From Cryptomeria japonica (taxonomy: Eukaryota > Streptophyta > Pinopsida > Cupressales > Cupressaceae), in NCBI RefSeq assembly GCF_030272615.1, contig NC_081411.1, positions 41,529,140-41,593,139 of the forward strand: a stretch of DNA of 64,000 bases. The letters are read 5' to 3'. Under the pieces are notes generated by a model. The model was not told the origin of the DNA. It worked only from the letters and a program-made list of their open reading frames with translations, and made no database searches. Position 1 is the stretch's first letter. Every line of letters begins with the position of its first letter. Made by a program: the position numbers and the translations under genes. This document shows, one piece after another, positions 45,266 through 57,011 of the stretch.

Positions 45266-45331
45266 TTAAACTATAAAAAAATTATTTTCCATTAAAAATG
45301 ATTTAAAAAAAATTTAAAAAAACGTACTTAC

Positions 45332-45440
45332 CGTTGAAACCCTTCCGACCAGATCTCTGAGACTTTTTGCACCCTCTTGCTTAACTCCAAGCTACTCAAT
45401 GCAAAATGAGTGGCTTGGGCGGATTTCAACACCTATATAT
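45332..45440 (-). promoter_or_regulatory. Candidate minus-strand promoter and first exon
   Basis: On the minus strand a TATATAG motif (45440-45434) is followed about 100 bp later by a consensus donor CAACG|GTAAGTAC (exon end 45332). Between them a frame without ATG stays open (KSAQATHFALSSLELSKRV). It faces the exon modules at 43260-42405, so it may be their 5' end. Evidence is limited to these signals. Confidence 0.3.
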
Positions 45441-45511
45441 TGCAAGGGGTTTTTGGTCGGAAACCCCTTACCATGACAACGCAACGTGGCTGCCGGATGG
45501 GGCCAAATCAG

Positions 45512-45537
45512 TCCGATCGGAAGGCTTCTAGTCGGAA
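45512..45537 (-). repeat. Candidate right terminal inverted repeat
   Basis: Read on the minus strand, TTCCGACTAGAAGCC followed by TTCCGATCGGA matches the motif at 33023-33048 at about 20 of 26 positions. It lies about 70-100 bp outside the candidate minus-strand promoter, mirroring the left side, in a GC-rich island (45330-45540). No target duplication is seen (flank ATTATT). Confidence 0.35.
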
Positions 45538-45540
45538 TAG

Positions 45541-48500
45541 GCATTATTAGTCTAAAGTGTGACACAGATTCGTACGATCACCCTATATTAGTGTGACTGG
45601 GATCAATTTGACTCAAGTGAGTGGGTAGATACATGGATTCCATAGTATCTAACTCTATTATCTCAAACAATATTCTCTTTGCATGATGACATGGAAATTT
45701 CACTTGACTATGACTCTCTTTCAAATATTCTACAATCAAAACAAGTTTATGTAGTTGTTTCACCATAGGGGAATGATCATAATACTGGTTGGCACAATCT
45801 ATATAAGGAAAGCAAAAGATAACACAACTAATGACAAATGATGATGGGTTCATGTATTGTATAGGTCAAGTTTTGTTTTAACTTGGTTGCGAACCTATAT
45901 GCTTAGAAAGAATGACATACCTGGGTTTGAAGACTATGAAAAACCATTATCTTGTACTCACATCTTATTATAGAAATAAATGTTAAGTTATTGAAGCATC
46001 ATTCCAAACCAAGGAAAAAAATATAGACAGTTAGAAGTGTCGATCATGAAGCAATACAAGATACTCTTAAGCTAAGAGATGACCCTTTAGGAACAATTAA
46101 CTAGCATATCTAGCTCATACCGAATGGGGTAAGTATGATATTTTCCATGTCTTATTCATATTCATGTTTAATTTTAACTATTGTTGAGCGAAATGTATGT
46201 TGGAGTTTATGTTTTTGTTAATAATTCTTTAAAAATGTAGGTCTTTTTGATGAACAATACTATTGTGTCAACATTTTTCTTGAACATTGCAAGTATATTT
46301 GATGTAATTCATAAAGAGGTATTTTGATTTTTCATATTGTTTATTTTTCTTAATGATTCTTCATAGATGTAGATCTTTATTGATATGTAGACATTGCTCT
46401 ACACAAGCTTGAAGTAGGACATGAGGTTATGATGGTTGTCCTATTTTTATTAGGGTTGTCCTAGGTTCATTATGATATTCCTAGGCTCATTAGGTTCATT
46501 ATGCTTATGTATAGATGTGCATTTGTGTGAATTGTTAAGATTAAGAAGATTCTATTAAATTAATACAATCCAATGATTTGTTTCATTAAGAAACTTAGTT
46601 TTTGTCATGGCTTGGGAATGCAAGGGTTAGGAAAATCACAGGAAAATCTGATTCAACTACCATATCAAAGAAGTGGAGTTGTTCTTTTGGTTGGAGACTC
46701 TAAGGAATAGAAGATATGATGCATTGTTAATAATAACATCCCTATGGTTCATTAGGGTTATCCTATTTTCATTAGGGCTATTGTAGGTTCATTAGGACTG
46801 CCCTATTTTCATTCCAAAGAATGATCATAAAACTTTGTTGTTCACGTTGCTTATGTTTTTTAAAACATCTTGAAAAATGTAGGTTTTGATTTATATAAAA
46901 CTATCGGTCTACACAAGCTTGGAGTAGGACGTGAGGTTACAATGGCAATGCATCCAAAATTGGAGTTCATGTTACTTTCATTGTTCAATTACTTTTAGTT
47001 TGTATTCTTTCTTTAATACTAATATTTTTTTATAATATTGCAATGTAGGTGTCTTTGAGAGTAACAATGGTTGAAGTTCTACATTACAAAACAACGATAT
47101 CAAATGCACATGAATTAGTTGTGTATCTAGGATAGCTTGATAGTAGGATGCATTGATGCATTTGTACATTATAATATTGATGTAGTTGCATTGATGATAT
47201 ATGATGTATTTGTACATGATGACATTGATGTAGTTGTATTATGATGACATTAATGATGATTTTGATGAAAAAGATGCATAGACTAACAAATCTTATGTGT
47301 ATGACCTTCTTATGTATGTTCATGAATGTCATGTGTATGTGTAATCATGATTATGTGTCTAGAATGTATTTGCATAATTTGCATGTTAGTTCATTTTAGT
47401 TAGTCTTTGCATTAATTTGCATTATCATTTTTATTAGGGCTGAATATAGGCTTCTTAGTCTACATTTATCCTTCTCATCCTCATTACCATTTCATTTCTT
47501 AGGTTTGTTAGGCTTATTAGTATTGAAAATCCGAAATATATTATTGTAGAGAGGCCTCATGTGACCTTATAGGTTTGTATGTGCTCTAGATTTTGAGAAA
47601 CAACCTATAAAAGTTCACAAAAATTTTAAACTTAAGGCACTCAAGAGATAGCGTTGCTACAATATGGCATTAAAATTTTGAGTGAGTTGGGAAGCCAAAT
47701 AGAAGCATTCCTAGCATAAACTAGCCTACCTTGATGTGTTGGCACTAACAATTCATTCTCATGATGGTTTTTGCAACTGTTTGATACTTTTGACAAACCT
47801 ACTAAACCTACTAACACTGCAAACTCTTAATGTAATTAATCCTTTTATAATTACAAAGCCCATTCATTTATTTCCCTTCACCAACCTCTCTTAAATACTC
47901 CATAACATACATAAAACAAAGTTATGGCTCCTAAAAGAAATTGACTAAGCCTAAACGATCTTTCATATAGCTTACTAATCTTCAATCTGAGTAAATTTCC
48001 TTTCAAGAAAGCAATGCATTGTTTTATGCTCCAATTAAGATAGAAATTTCTTTGTACCTTCTTACTCAACTTTAATTATTTATCATATGATTTCTCCACT
48101 TCCTTCACATGTAGCTGCATTGTTGATGGTATTTTTTTGCATCATTTTGGTCCCTATGAACTTTTACAATTTAGCAACTTCTTCTTCTCCTTCTTTTATA
48201 TGATTAATGACAAAATTTATGGGTGAATTAATTGTGCAACTCTGAAAGATGTGAGAGATATTAGTATCAAAGAGAACCCATGGATTTATGAGGTTCCCAA
48301 TCCATTTCATTATGCTATTGCACTAGGTTCCTACCAATGTGAAATGTAATAGATTTGACTCTAAATGGTAAATGAATCCAAATGAAAATAAGGATGAAAG
48401 GAAAGACAAAGACTAACAAGTATATATTAAGCCTTGATGTAATCATATGTGTTCTATCTCACTTAGGTACCTTGTTTCTTCTAAAAACTTGAGGGTGTTC

Positions 48501-48955
48501 ATAGACTTAATAAGTAATCTATTTAATCATAGCCTTAGTAAGTAATTTGTTTGATTATGTAATGAAAGTTTACAAAGAGAAAAGGAGGTAGAACATGATA
48601 ATGTTTTGTAGGTATAATGTCTCACTCACATTCAAAAGTTTTGTGTATAATTAACCATACTTATTACATCTACATAAATAAAATCTTGTGGAATCCTATT
48701 GATCATGTGTTTATATGTTTGAGATGTCAAATACTTCGTAGAATACAAAACAAAAAGTTATGTCTCAAATATGTGCAAAAATGTATATCGTGTAACTCTC
48801 AAGACTAAATGAAATGGCCAAAATTGTGTCATGTTGGACCTGTGTCATGTCCTCCTCAAACATCAATTGTTAAATGGACCACACAAGTAGACATTAGTAT
48901 TTACTAATATCTCTTGTAAATATTAATATAAGATAAAATACACCATAAAATTATA
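45541..48955. other. Long AT-rich spacer
   Basis: No gene is supportable. Some words recur without a fixed period: TTCATTAGGGTTGTCCTA and variants at about 46435-46510 and 46740-46815, and GATGTAGTTGCATTGATGA-like words at 47150-47260. ACACAAGCTTG-AGTAGGAC occurs twice (46402 and 46913), suggesting an old 510-bp duplication. Short minus-strand frames (for example 45578-45853) show no domain. Confidence 0.45.
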
Positions 48956-48959
48956 AGTT

Positions 48960-49930
48960 AAGTCTTACTACTGCATCATCTTTCTAAGATCCAAGATCCT
49001 CCAAATCTCTGACATGCGATGATTCTCTAGGATATGCTCCAGTCTCTATTGTCTCATGTGGTACGTGCCAACCATCTAACTAACCTCATAATCAGATGTG
49101 TCAATGGGAGTCTCAATAGCCTATCCAAGAGAGCCTATGCATATGTACTTTCATATAGTGCAAGTATGTGACACACAAATTTGTAGAGTAAAGGAGGCTA
49201 TACTGACACCACTCAATCCACCAGGAGTATCAAGGTCCTATAGATAAGAAAGTGACAAGGACTGAGAAATCAAATGGCTAGTCAAAGAATGAATTACCAA
49301 TATACTCACAAGGTTGCCTCTACAATAATATTAGGGGGATGTATTGGAGGTGGGGGAGAAATATGAGAATGGGGAACATAGGAACCCTATACTACTTAGA
49401 GTATCCAAGGTCTATCATGAGACATACCTCTACCAACTCCCTAGAAATATATGATGTTAGAGTAGTTGACATGCATACTTAGGACAAACTTTGCATATAG
49501 TTTGTGAAGGAAATATATAGGGACATCAAGATTTTCGTTGGGTGGTTTATCAAAAACCATTTACCAATGATCCTAGAAGTTATTTACTATATCCTGATGT
49601 TGGCACCATTTGATAGACTATGTTGGTTTACACACATCAACAACTTGTCTAGTTATAGGATTGATAACTAATGTGGCTAATTAGGCTTTGGAAATGCCAA
49701 GATCCTTAATCTAATCATATGACAAGCCATTAGCATAGTATTACCTCATAGACTCCCGCCACAATAGAACATAATCGTGTTGCCTTATAAGGGTTAAAAA
49801 TTATTGACTCTAATGTGGTTGTCATCATGGATAGACAAGGGTGCCTAAGATATAGCTCACAAATGTTCCTCAACTTATTCAAAATAATGTCAATCAAATC
49901 CTAAATTAAGGTAGAGTTTGATGGCACAAG
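48960..49930 (-). pseudogene. Decayed minus-strand coding region, unknown family
   Basis: In one minus-strand reading with many stops, coherent peptide pieces line up: DYVLLWRESMR and YYANGLSYD (about 49740-49790), IKDLGISKA and LATLVINPITRQVVDVCKP (about 49640-49730), VFDKPPNENLDVPIYFLHKL (about 49495-49555), YAKFVLSMHVNYSNIIYF, GVGRGMSHDRPW (about 49410-49440) and a proline-rich YVPHSHISPPPPIHPPN (about 49330-49390). The steady frame across 600 bp suggests a real but dead gene. I do not recognise the family. Confidence 0.35.
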
Positions 49931-49977
49931 GTTTGGATTATTGACCATGATTGTAAGTTACCTTATTGAAATCCAAA

Positions 49978-51000
49978 TTATTATTTTTTTTATCAATAAA
50001 TGTTACTTTTATTAATATTTTCAAAAATTTACATTTCCATCCACACCAAAATGCATCGTTCATATCTTCCAAGTACAAAATTTATCTTAGAAACTGCAAA
50101 AAAAATATAATCCCCCCAACCTTAATCTAAGTATTTTACCTACTATCCCAAACACCACCATAAACTATCAGTAAACATTTACAAAATGATACAAATTTAA
50201 GAAATAGCTTGAATGATGAAAAAAAAAACCAGACCCAGACAAAAACTAAACTACAGTAACTATTTCCTTGCCTTTCGCTCTTGCATCTCTACCACCAGAC
50301 ATTGGCTCCTCAGGTTCGCATTTCGCACTTGCATCCCAGCCACCATCCACTGCCTCCTTATGGTTATCTAAATCGTCGTTGTCTTTAGGCAGGAATTTGA
50401 TCTAGAGTGTCTGCCTTGCCTTCTTCTTCTTCGATCCACGCGGGTGACCTCATTTTCTTTTCGAAGAAAATGTCATTCTCAAGTATGAAGGTTTCAAATT
50501 ATAGGGGCCCCATTTCACCAGCTCCCGCCTAATCTCCTGTCTCACCCAAACCTTCAATATTCTTTGATACCATGCATCCCTATTTGAGCAGAGGCATGTC
50601 GAACCTCATTGTTGCACTTTGCACTCCATAAGAGATAGAGATATGGGCATAGAGGAGGGCAGAATTCACTAACGTGGAGCCAAGCACCATCCGGGTAGAC
50701 AAAGCCTTTCATTTCGTGCGTCATCTTCACGAAGATTTCAAGTCCCCCACGCCATTCTTATCTAACGTAGCTACAAACAATTCATTGTACATTTTCTTTG
50801 TTTTCAAGGTTGAAGCACCAAGCCACAAACATGGACGCAATGTGTGAGCCCTCAAGCATTCCTCCCTTAGAACAATCTTAACTCGGTTAAGAAAGTCTTT
50901 CTCCTCAAACTTGAAAGCATTTGTTAATCTCTCATCTGAGATTTGTCCGCAGAAGGCAACCATGGGTCTCGCTGGTTGTAAGGAGAAATTTGGTTGAAGT
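49978..51000 (-). pseudogene. Retroposed gene or LINE fragment with poly-A end
   Basis: On the minus strand the frame 50963-50727 (MVAFCGQISDERL, FEEKDFLNRVKIVLREECLR, LRPCLWLGASTLKTKK) is open upstream to about 51000, then stops; a degraded helical tail with WMVAGMQVRN...VVEMQERKARK follows at about 50265-50360. It ends with a 3'-UTR-like stretch, AATAAAAGTAACATTTATTG and A8 (plus 49985-50020), the layout of a reverse-transcribed copy. The base composition (more GC than its surroundings) differs from the flanks. Family unknown; a LINE-borne ORF is possible. Confidence 0.4.
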
Positions 51001-51275
51001 CCAAAATTAATCTACATGCTATAATTCATATTAGAAAACCTAATTTGTAATTTAAAAAATAAAAACAAATGAAAAAAAAACATAAACAAAAAAGAAAGAA
51101 AAACATCTTAACCTACCTTAGATAACTGTGGAGGTGGATTTTAATTAGAAAGATTGGGTCGCATTGGTTCTTTGTTTTGATATCTGTTTGTTTTGCCTCA
51201 TATCTTGAGGGTTTCTTCGTCGTTGTGGGTGAAAATGATCCACATTGGTTTTTTCTTTTCTTTATATGGTCATAG

Positions 51276-51333
51276 AGCAAACAAATATCCATTTGGATCG
51301 GATATCCGATTCAAAATAAGATATTTGTTTGCT
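51276..51333. repeat. 14-bp inverted repeat with palindromic loop
   Basis: AGCAAACAAATATC (51276-51289) and its exact inverse GATATTTGTTTGCT (51320-51333) flank a 30-bp loop that itself contains GGATCGGATATCCGAT. An (AT)n tract follows at 51349-51372. Confidence 0.8.
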
Positions 51334-51346
51334 AATGCATGCTCTT

Positions 51347-51377
<31 letters not shown>

Positions 51378-51699
51378 TGAATTGTCGACCTAACAAATAC
51401 CTGATCCAATCGAATATCAGTTAATAACCAATATCAGTTCTGCCTAGGATTTTGTCATGGCTACATTTAGTATCACCCAACCCAAGTAAAAACTCAACAC
51501 AGATTTCCACATTTTTGGGTTGATGAAAAACACATTGTTTTTTTCACCTCGCTACTTTTTGGCCCCCCATGAACCTCCACATACCCATGTGATATTTTTT
51601 CAATTATATCCATTAATCCATCCACAATTCATTTCCATACAATCTATCATAGATTCTTGCTTCAACTCTCTATTCCAACACATGATTCTTTACTCCGCA

Positions 51700-52660
51700 A
51701 AGGCTACAAGGATGGAGATCCAACACATTTATACTCTACGTCCTTTCTTATGACAATAAAAGCATTGTATTTCTTAAATAGATTTAATAAATTTGTTAAA
51801 ATTTGTTGTACTTGCAGCATCATCTTCTTTCGTGCATTTCTAGAACCTTCAATATTTAACCTCACAATTGGTACAATGTGCTTAGAAACTTTTCATATAT
51901 ATCCTCTTTTTCAAATTGTCTCAAGACCAACATTCTTTAGAGACCATATTTTGTCATTATTATCACAACTATCATGACTTGTAGATTCTAAATCATCATT
52001 ATCTTCAACGTCATAGTTGTTTCCAAATGAAGTTTTAGATCTATCACATTTATTGAATGATTCATCAAATGAATAACACAAATCATTTGTATCACTTGAG
52101 GCATTACATAATGTAGGCTTAGAACTTAGGAATTGTTTTTCCTTTTGACATGCTATGAGAAATAGATTCAATTTATTATTTTCTTCTTTTAAATTTTAAT
52201 TCATCATTCTTTAATTAAAAATATTCCTCTTCCATCATGTTCATCTGCTTTCTCACATTTTTTTATCATCTTTTTAGCAACCTTAATAAGAGAATTCAAA
52301 TCTTCTTGTAGATCTTCACTATGTTTTTTAGCTTCCTTAAATTATTGTTCAAGGTTTTTAATTTTACATAATAATTGAGACCTCTCCATTTCTAACTCAT
52401 TTATCCTTGCTATAAATTCTTAATTATACCTTCCAACTTTCATGAAATTTTCTTTGAAAAAATCTCTTGTATGCCTTAAACACTCATTTTCATTATTGAA
52501 TCTTGCCCATTGATACACATTTACTTTAAAATAATCCAAAATTTTACTTCTCAAAATTTTAATGATAATTTCCTCTTTGCTATAATCTCCCTCCTTATGC
52601 AACAACAACCAAGGCCTTATAATGGAACCAATGTTGACAAAAAAACCTTGACCCAAGTGT
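51700..52660 (-). pseudogene. Degenerate minus-strand coiled-coil coding region
   Basis: On the minus strand the sequence reads GQGFFVNIGSIIRPWLLLH and KILDYFKVNVYQWARFNNEN (52656-52420), then after a stop a charged helical stretch (ARINELEMERSQLL, EDLQEDLNSLIKVAKKM; about 52420-52250), then a Ser/Asp/Asn-rich part (52171-51911). This resembles the order of a gag-like or structural protein of a retroelement, but no zinc knuckle or other defining motif is seen, so the family is open. Several stops. Confidence 0.35.
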
Positions 52661-52882
52661 AAGGTTTAATATTCTATCATATGTAGTTGGTGTGATGCAA
52701 TTAAATGAGAGAACTTAAATATTTGCAATGGTGAGAAATAGGTATTCACTAGTTTAGATATGTAAACAAGGAATGACCCTAATTCTGAAATCAATAGATT
52801 CAACCTCACTTGTTTGACAAGTGCTAAATGTTGATTGATTTCTATTTCTCCTTTGTTTGAGTTGAAAATCAACTATGGAAAT

Positions 52883-53671
52883 TGTAGACACCCAAAATTG
52901 TCATGTCTAATTAAATAAATATTTTATTTATTTAATTATCTAAGCCTAATTCTTCTATTAATTAAATAAATCTTTATTTATTTAATTAATTCATTTATCC
53001 TCTTCTAGTCTTATTTCTTATTTAAATAAATACATTTATTTATTTAAATTATCCTTTTCCTAAATTAAATAAATATTTATTTATTTAATTGATCTCATTT
53101 CTTCTATTAATTAAATAAATCTTTATTTATTTAATTAATTCATTATCTTTTTCTACACATGACACATGTCATTCATCTCTTAATTCCTACACTACCTACC
53201 TCTTTCATTATTTTATTATTTCTTCTACCTACCCTCTAATCCTAGCCGACCTCCTTTTTACACCTCTCAATCTTATCCCTCCATTTCATATTGTGTCTTC
53301 TATTTAAGGAGATGCCTTCTTCATTATCAAACCCTAATCTACCCTAATCATTCATGCTAATGATCTTTTATGCAATTGACTACACTACGATCCTACTTGC
53401 AACCACATTCCGTTCTTTGTTGAGCTCTTGTGCACATAAAATCTGAGAGCAAATATATCAAGCAAGATCAATGGAGATAGGAAGAATGGAGATCAAAAAC
53501 CTACTGGACATGTGATGGTATGATCTTTGTGATTTCATTTGATTTGCATTGTCTTAGGTAATCTTCATATGTTATGGTGGATCTTTGTTGTTGTTAGGCT
53601 AGGGTTTTTGTGGTTGAATTCATTTAGCCTTTCAATCTTGTTATTATTGTTATCCATTTTCACCATATACA
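52883..53671 (+). mobile_element. Solo LTR (TGTAGACACC family), second copy
   Basis: GAAAT at 52878-52882 and 53672-53676 is a perfect 5-bp target duplication. The element opens TGTAGACACCCAAAATTGTC and closes CACCATATACA; 789 bp. It is the inverted counterpart of 39794-40570 at high identity, 13 kb away. A TATA-like TCTATTTAAGGAG near 53300 is one base away from the TATATAAGGAG of the other copy. Confidence 0.92.
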
Positions 53672-53679
53672 GAAATATG

Positions 53680-54300
53680 TAAATTAAATTCAAGATCTAG
53701 GGCTAAGGATGTGAAATTGATAGTAATAAGCATACACAGTTTGTCTCAGATTGGATATGTAGACACAATATAAAGATTTGGGAATAGAAAGCAAAGAACA
53801 TAATGTTTATGAAATCTAGGCTCAAAATTGTAGGACTATGGTGCTTGGAGTGCCCTTGTCCACAAAGTGTCATATGTAGACAAATGATATCTTTTCAAGA
53901 TCAAGATGTTGTTCTGAGTAATTCCCGGAAGTTTCACCAAAAAAGTGTTGAACAATGGTTCTTGGGGTGACCTTGTCCTCCGATTTTTGTCTTTGCAAAA
54001 GTTGGTTATGTGTGTCTGAGTTTGCTCTTTCCAAATTTGTATTTTATGTCTCTAGACCCTGTCACTTGCACATATAAAGGAGGAAAATGGCATTGTTAAT
54101 AGAGTTTTCCTAGGTCAAACCTCAATTTTGGAATTAAGCCTATAATTGAATTGAAATTGAAAGGAAAGATCTAAAGTAAAATGTTGAATATTATACCTCA
54201 AGCTTGCTAAATTTGATGATGGTTGATGACGAAATGCTCTTTGAATGTAATCACAAGTGTTGATCCAATAACATGACATGAAAAAACGTTAAAGAATTGA
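53680..54300 (-). repeat. LTR fragment related to 25506-26729 and 27675-28560
   Basis: Read on the minus strand it has GGTTTGACCTAGG, TTTCCTCCTTTATATGTGCA and GTGACAGGGTCTAGA, matching landmarks in those two LTRs. It adjoins the solo LTR at 52883-53671 and the Copia 3' LTR at 54311. Ends not definable. Confidence 0.5.
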
Positions 54301-54310
54301 TCATGAAAGC

Positions 54311-57011
54311 TGTTGAGCACACAACAGGATTGAGAGGGGGTTGAATCAGTTCAAATCTATAACACAACTTTATTTTTGATCTATTAAACTTCAAACCATA
54401 CCTAGCATATTACTTTAATAAAATCATAAAAGTGCAATACACAATCAACTCATGAACACCAAATTTACGTAGAAAACCCAAGAAGGTAAAAACAATGATG
54501 AAAATTGAAGAGGGGAAAATCTAAGCTAATGGTTAGTTGCATAAATCATATATAAAACACCAAAAGCATTCCAAGAAATAAACAAACAACCATTTTACCT
54601 AAATATTCACTTCTTCCTTTGATTGAGCTTGATGAAGTGGAAAGTGCCCTTTGCTCCACTTGATTTGCTCCTTGGATGAGGGATTGTGGATTTCTCTCTA
54701 CTACACAACAAGATAGGATTGATTCAAATGGTGGATGTAGGTGATATGTTGCATGAGGCAATTAATTGGCTATCATAACAATGTGAAAAATATGGATTAC
54801 AAGACTCAAATGAGGAGCATAAGATTGCATAAAAGGTGGATGATTTGTGAGGGCAGGAGACTCCAATTTGTAGATTGGAGGGGGCTAAAATGGAGGGACA
54901 ATATTAATTGGGAAGGAAGGGTTAGGATTGAAATAAAGTGGGAGAGGATTGCGAGGACAAAGGGAGAGATCCAAGATATTTTCCATAAAGGCATTTCTTG
55001 TCTGCACACTTCTCAAGTACATGGGGAAGAGTTCCCCAAGCACATTGGGAATAGAAAAAGGAATATAAAATTCCTTGGGAGAGGACAAAGGAATTGAAAA
55101 TTCCAAAATAGAAGATTGTGTGGGGATAATAAATGGAGAAAGGAATTAAAAATTCCTTGGGAAGAGGAGGCATGGGAATGTGCAAGGATTTGACATTCCT
55201 TGGAAGAGGCAAAGTTGGTGCATTTAAGGTTTGGAGGGTGAGATGAGAAAAACCATTTATGGAAATGAGTTGACCCATGATTAGGAGGACAAATTAGGTG
55301 GCTTGATGAAGGATTGGGATGCAAGTGGGAAAGTTAGGAGGATGTGACATGAGAGAGAATCAGTGAAGGAATACAAAATTGGGAGAATGATAAGTATGAT
55401 TAGGATATAATTAATTAAGCTAGATAATAGGATTAAGAAGAGTGATTTGTAGGAATCACATAATTAGCTTAGTTAATTAAAAAAACTTAACTAATAGAGG
55501 TTTAGAAGAAATAAAGTTGGCTGAAATGATTTTAGAGGACTAGGGAAAAATTAATTTTGATAAATTAATTATAAAGCTATAGTGATAAGATTAATTAAAT
55601 TTGATTTAATTAATCCTAAGAAGAAGGGGATCAACACAATTAAATTGATTAATCATGTGGAAAGACTTAAATTAATTAAATAATAATTTCATCAATTTTA
55701 GATGTCTACAAAAATCACACTCCAATATAGATATATATGATTATGATGATTAAGCCACGAGACGGGGATGTCATTGCTCTAGACTTCCTAGATAAGACAC
55801 ACAACCTTAGGGAAATATATAAAGGAAAATTGCACAACTGAAACTCACTGCTTCGAGACAAAATATAGAGAGCTTCCCAGAGAGACACGTTGTCTTTCAA
55901 TAGGAATAGATGAACTAAAAATGAATAGGATCTCGTGATCATGAAATTGACCTTGAACCTTTGTGTCAAGTGTCCAATATCATGGCAAATACATCTGACC
56001 TCAAACTCTGTTACCAAACACTATCACATATCTTCTCAACTAGCTTTCATGCATCTTTTCTATGAAATATGTTTACATATCATTCACATTCACATCACAT
56101 AATTTTAAACATATCCCACTCTTCTATGCACTTCAACACATAAATTTACTCATCCTTATATACAAAGGTGTTCATTAAAATTCTCAACTAGGTTAGCCCA
56201 AAATAGAGTATATATAATTACATAAACTAGGCCATCCAGACCACTGGTCCACTCTAGGAGAAAGAGGGGACCCAAAATCAGCACCACACACCCTTCTAAT
56301 TTTATTCCAATTAACCACATACCCTAACACATCTTCCAAAGCTAGTTCCAAATGAAATGTGTAGATAAACAATAAAACTTAGAAACTAGTTGGCCCAAAA
56401 ATATCTTCTAATGCAAATTACTTAATGTAGATCTCCGCACACCATGGCGAAACCAAAAAATATATTCTAACTCAACCTCCGATGCATATATAGACCAAAA
56501 AAAGAATGATCCAAACAAGATAATCCATCTAGGCACATTGAGACCCAACACAATTGACCATTCTAAGCACAAATGAACATAACTCACTTGCAAAATAAAA
56601 ACAATACTAGAAATTCAAACTAGAACACTGCACGGACCAAATAAGCATGTCATCCAAACCACAACACTTGAATTCTCATATCTAGAAGCCACCAAGTAAA
56701 TTTTAGACCAATATGTGAGACACTCTCACCATAAGAGAAAAAAAACAATTAATCTCATCATCTAAGCAACTTGAAGATCTGCACTCTTTCCTACCTATTA
56801 TAACTTATACTACATTGATCATCTACAAACTCCTTATGTAAGCACAAAATCTTCACCAGGCAATATGAAAACATCTGAACACTCAATACCAAACCAAATA
56901 TATCATTGAACATTTATCACCAACTATCAACAATAGTAGTTTGCACAACACAAGACCATATCCAGACCAACAAGTTTGACATCAGTGACAACATAACTCA
57001 AATTTCCAACA
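54311..57011 (-). repeat. 3' LTR of Copia element 1 (interrupted)
   Basis: On the minus strand it starts TGTTGGAAATTTGAG (57011) directly after a polypurine tract AAAAAGGGGGAGAT (57025-57012) and ends GTTGTGTGCTCAACA (54311). It has GTCACTGATGTCAAAC near its start and GATTCAACCCCCTCTC near its end, typical of plant Copia LTRs. Net length is about 1,490 bp after removing the nested solo LTR and its duplication. The 5' LTR is not in the window. Confidence 0.75.
54506..55710 (-). mobile_element. Solo LTR nested in the Copia 1 LTR
   Basis: AAAAT at 54501-54505 and 55711-55715 is the 5-bp target duplication. On the minus strand the element opens TGTAGACATCTAAAATTGAT and ends CCCCTCTTCA; 1,205 bp. 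Its start resembles the TGTAGACACCCAAAATTG family, so it is a distant relative. Joining the flanks restores a continuous Copia LTR (TGTGATTTT next to CATCATTG on the minus strand). The interior has ATTAATTAA blocks and repeated AAAATTCC/GGAATT words but no gene. Confidence 0.85.

Noticed and set aside
46978-47332. Minus-strand ORFs of about 80 codons
   Set aside because: Tyr/Ile/His-rich translation of AT-rich repeats with no start context or domain.
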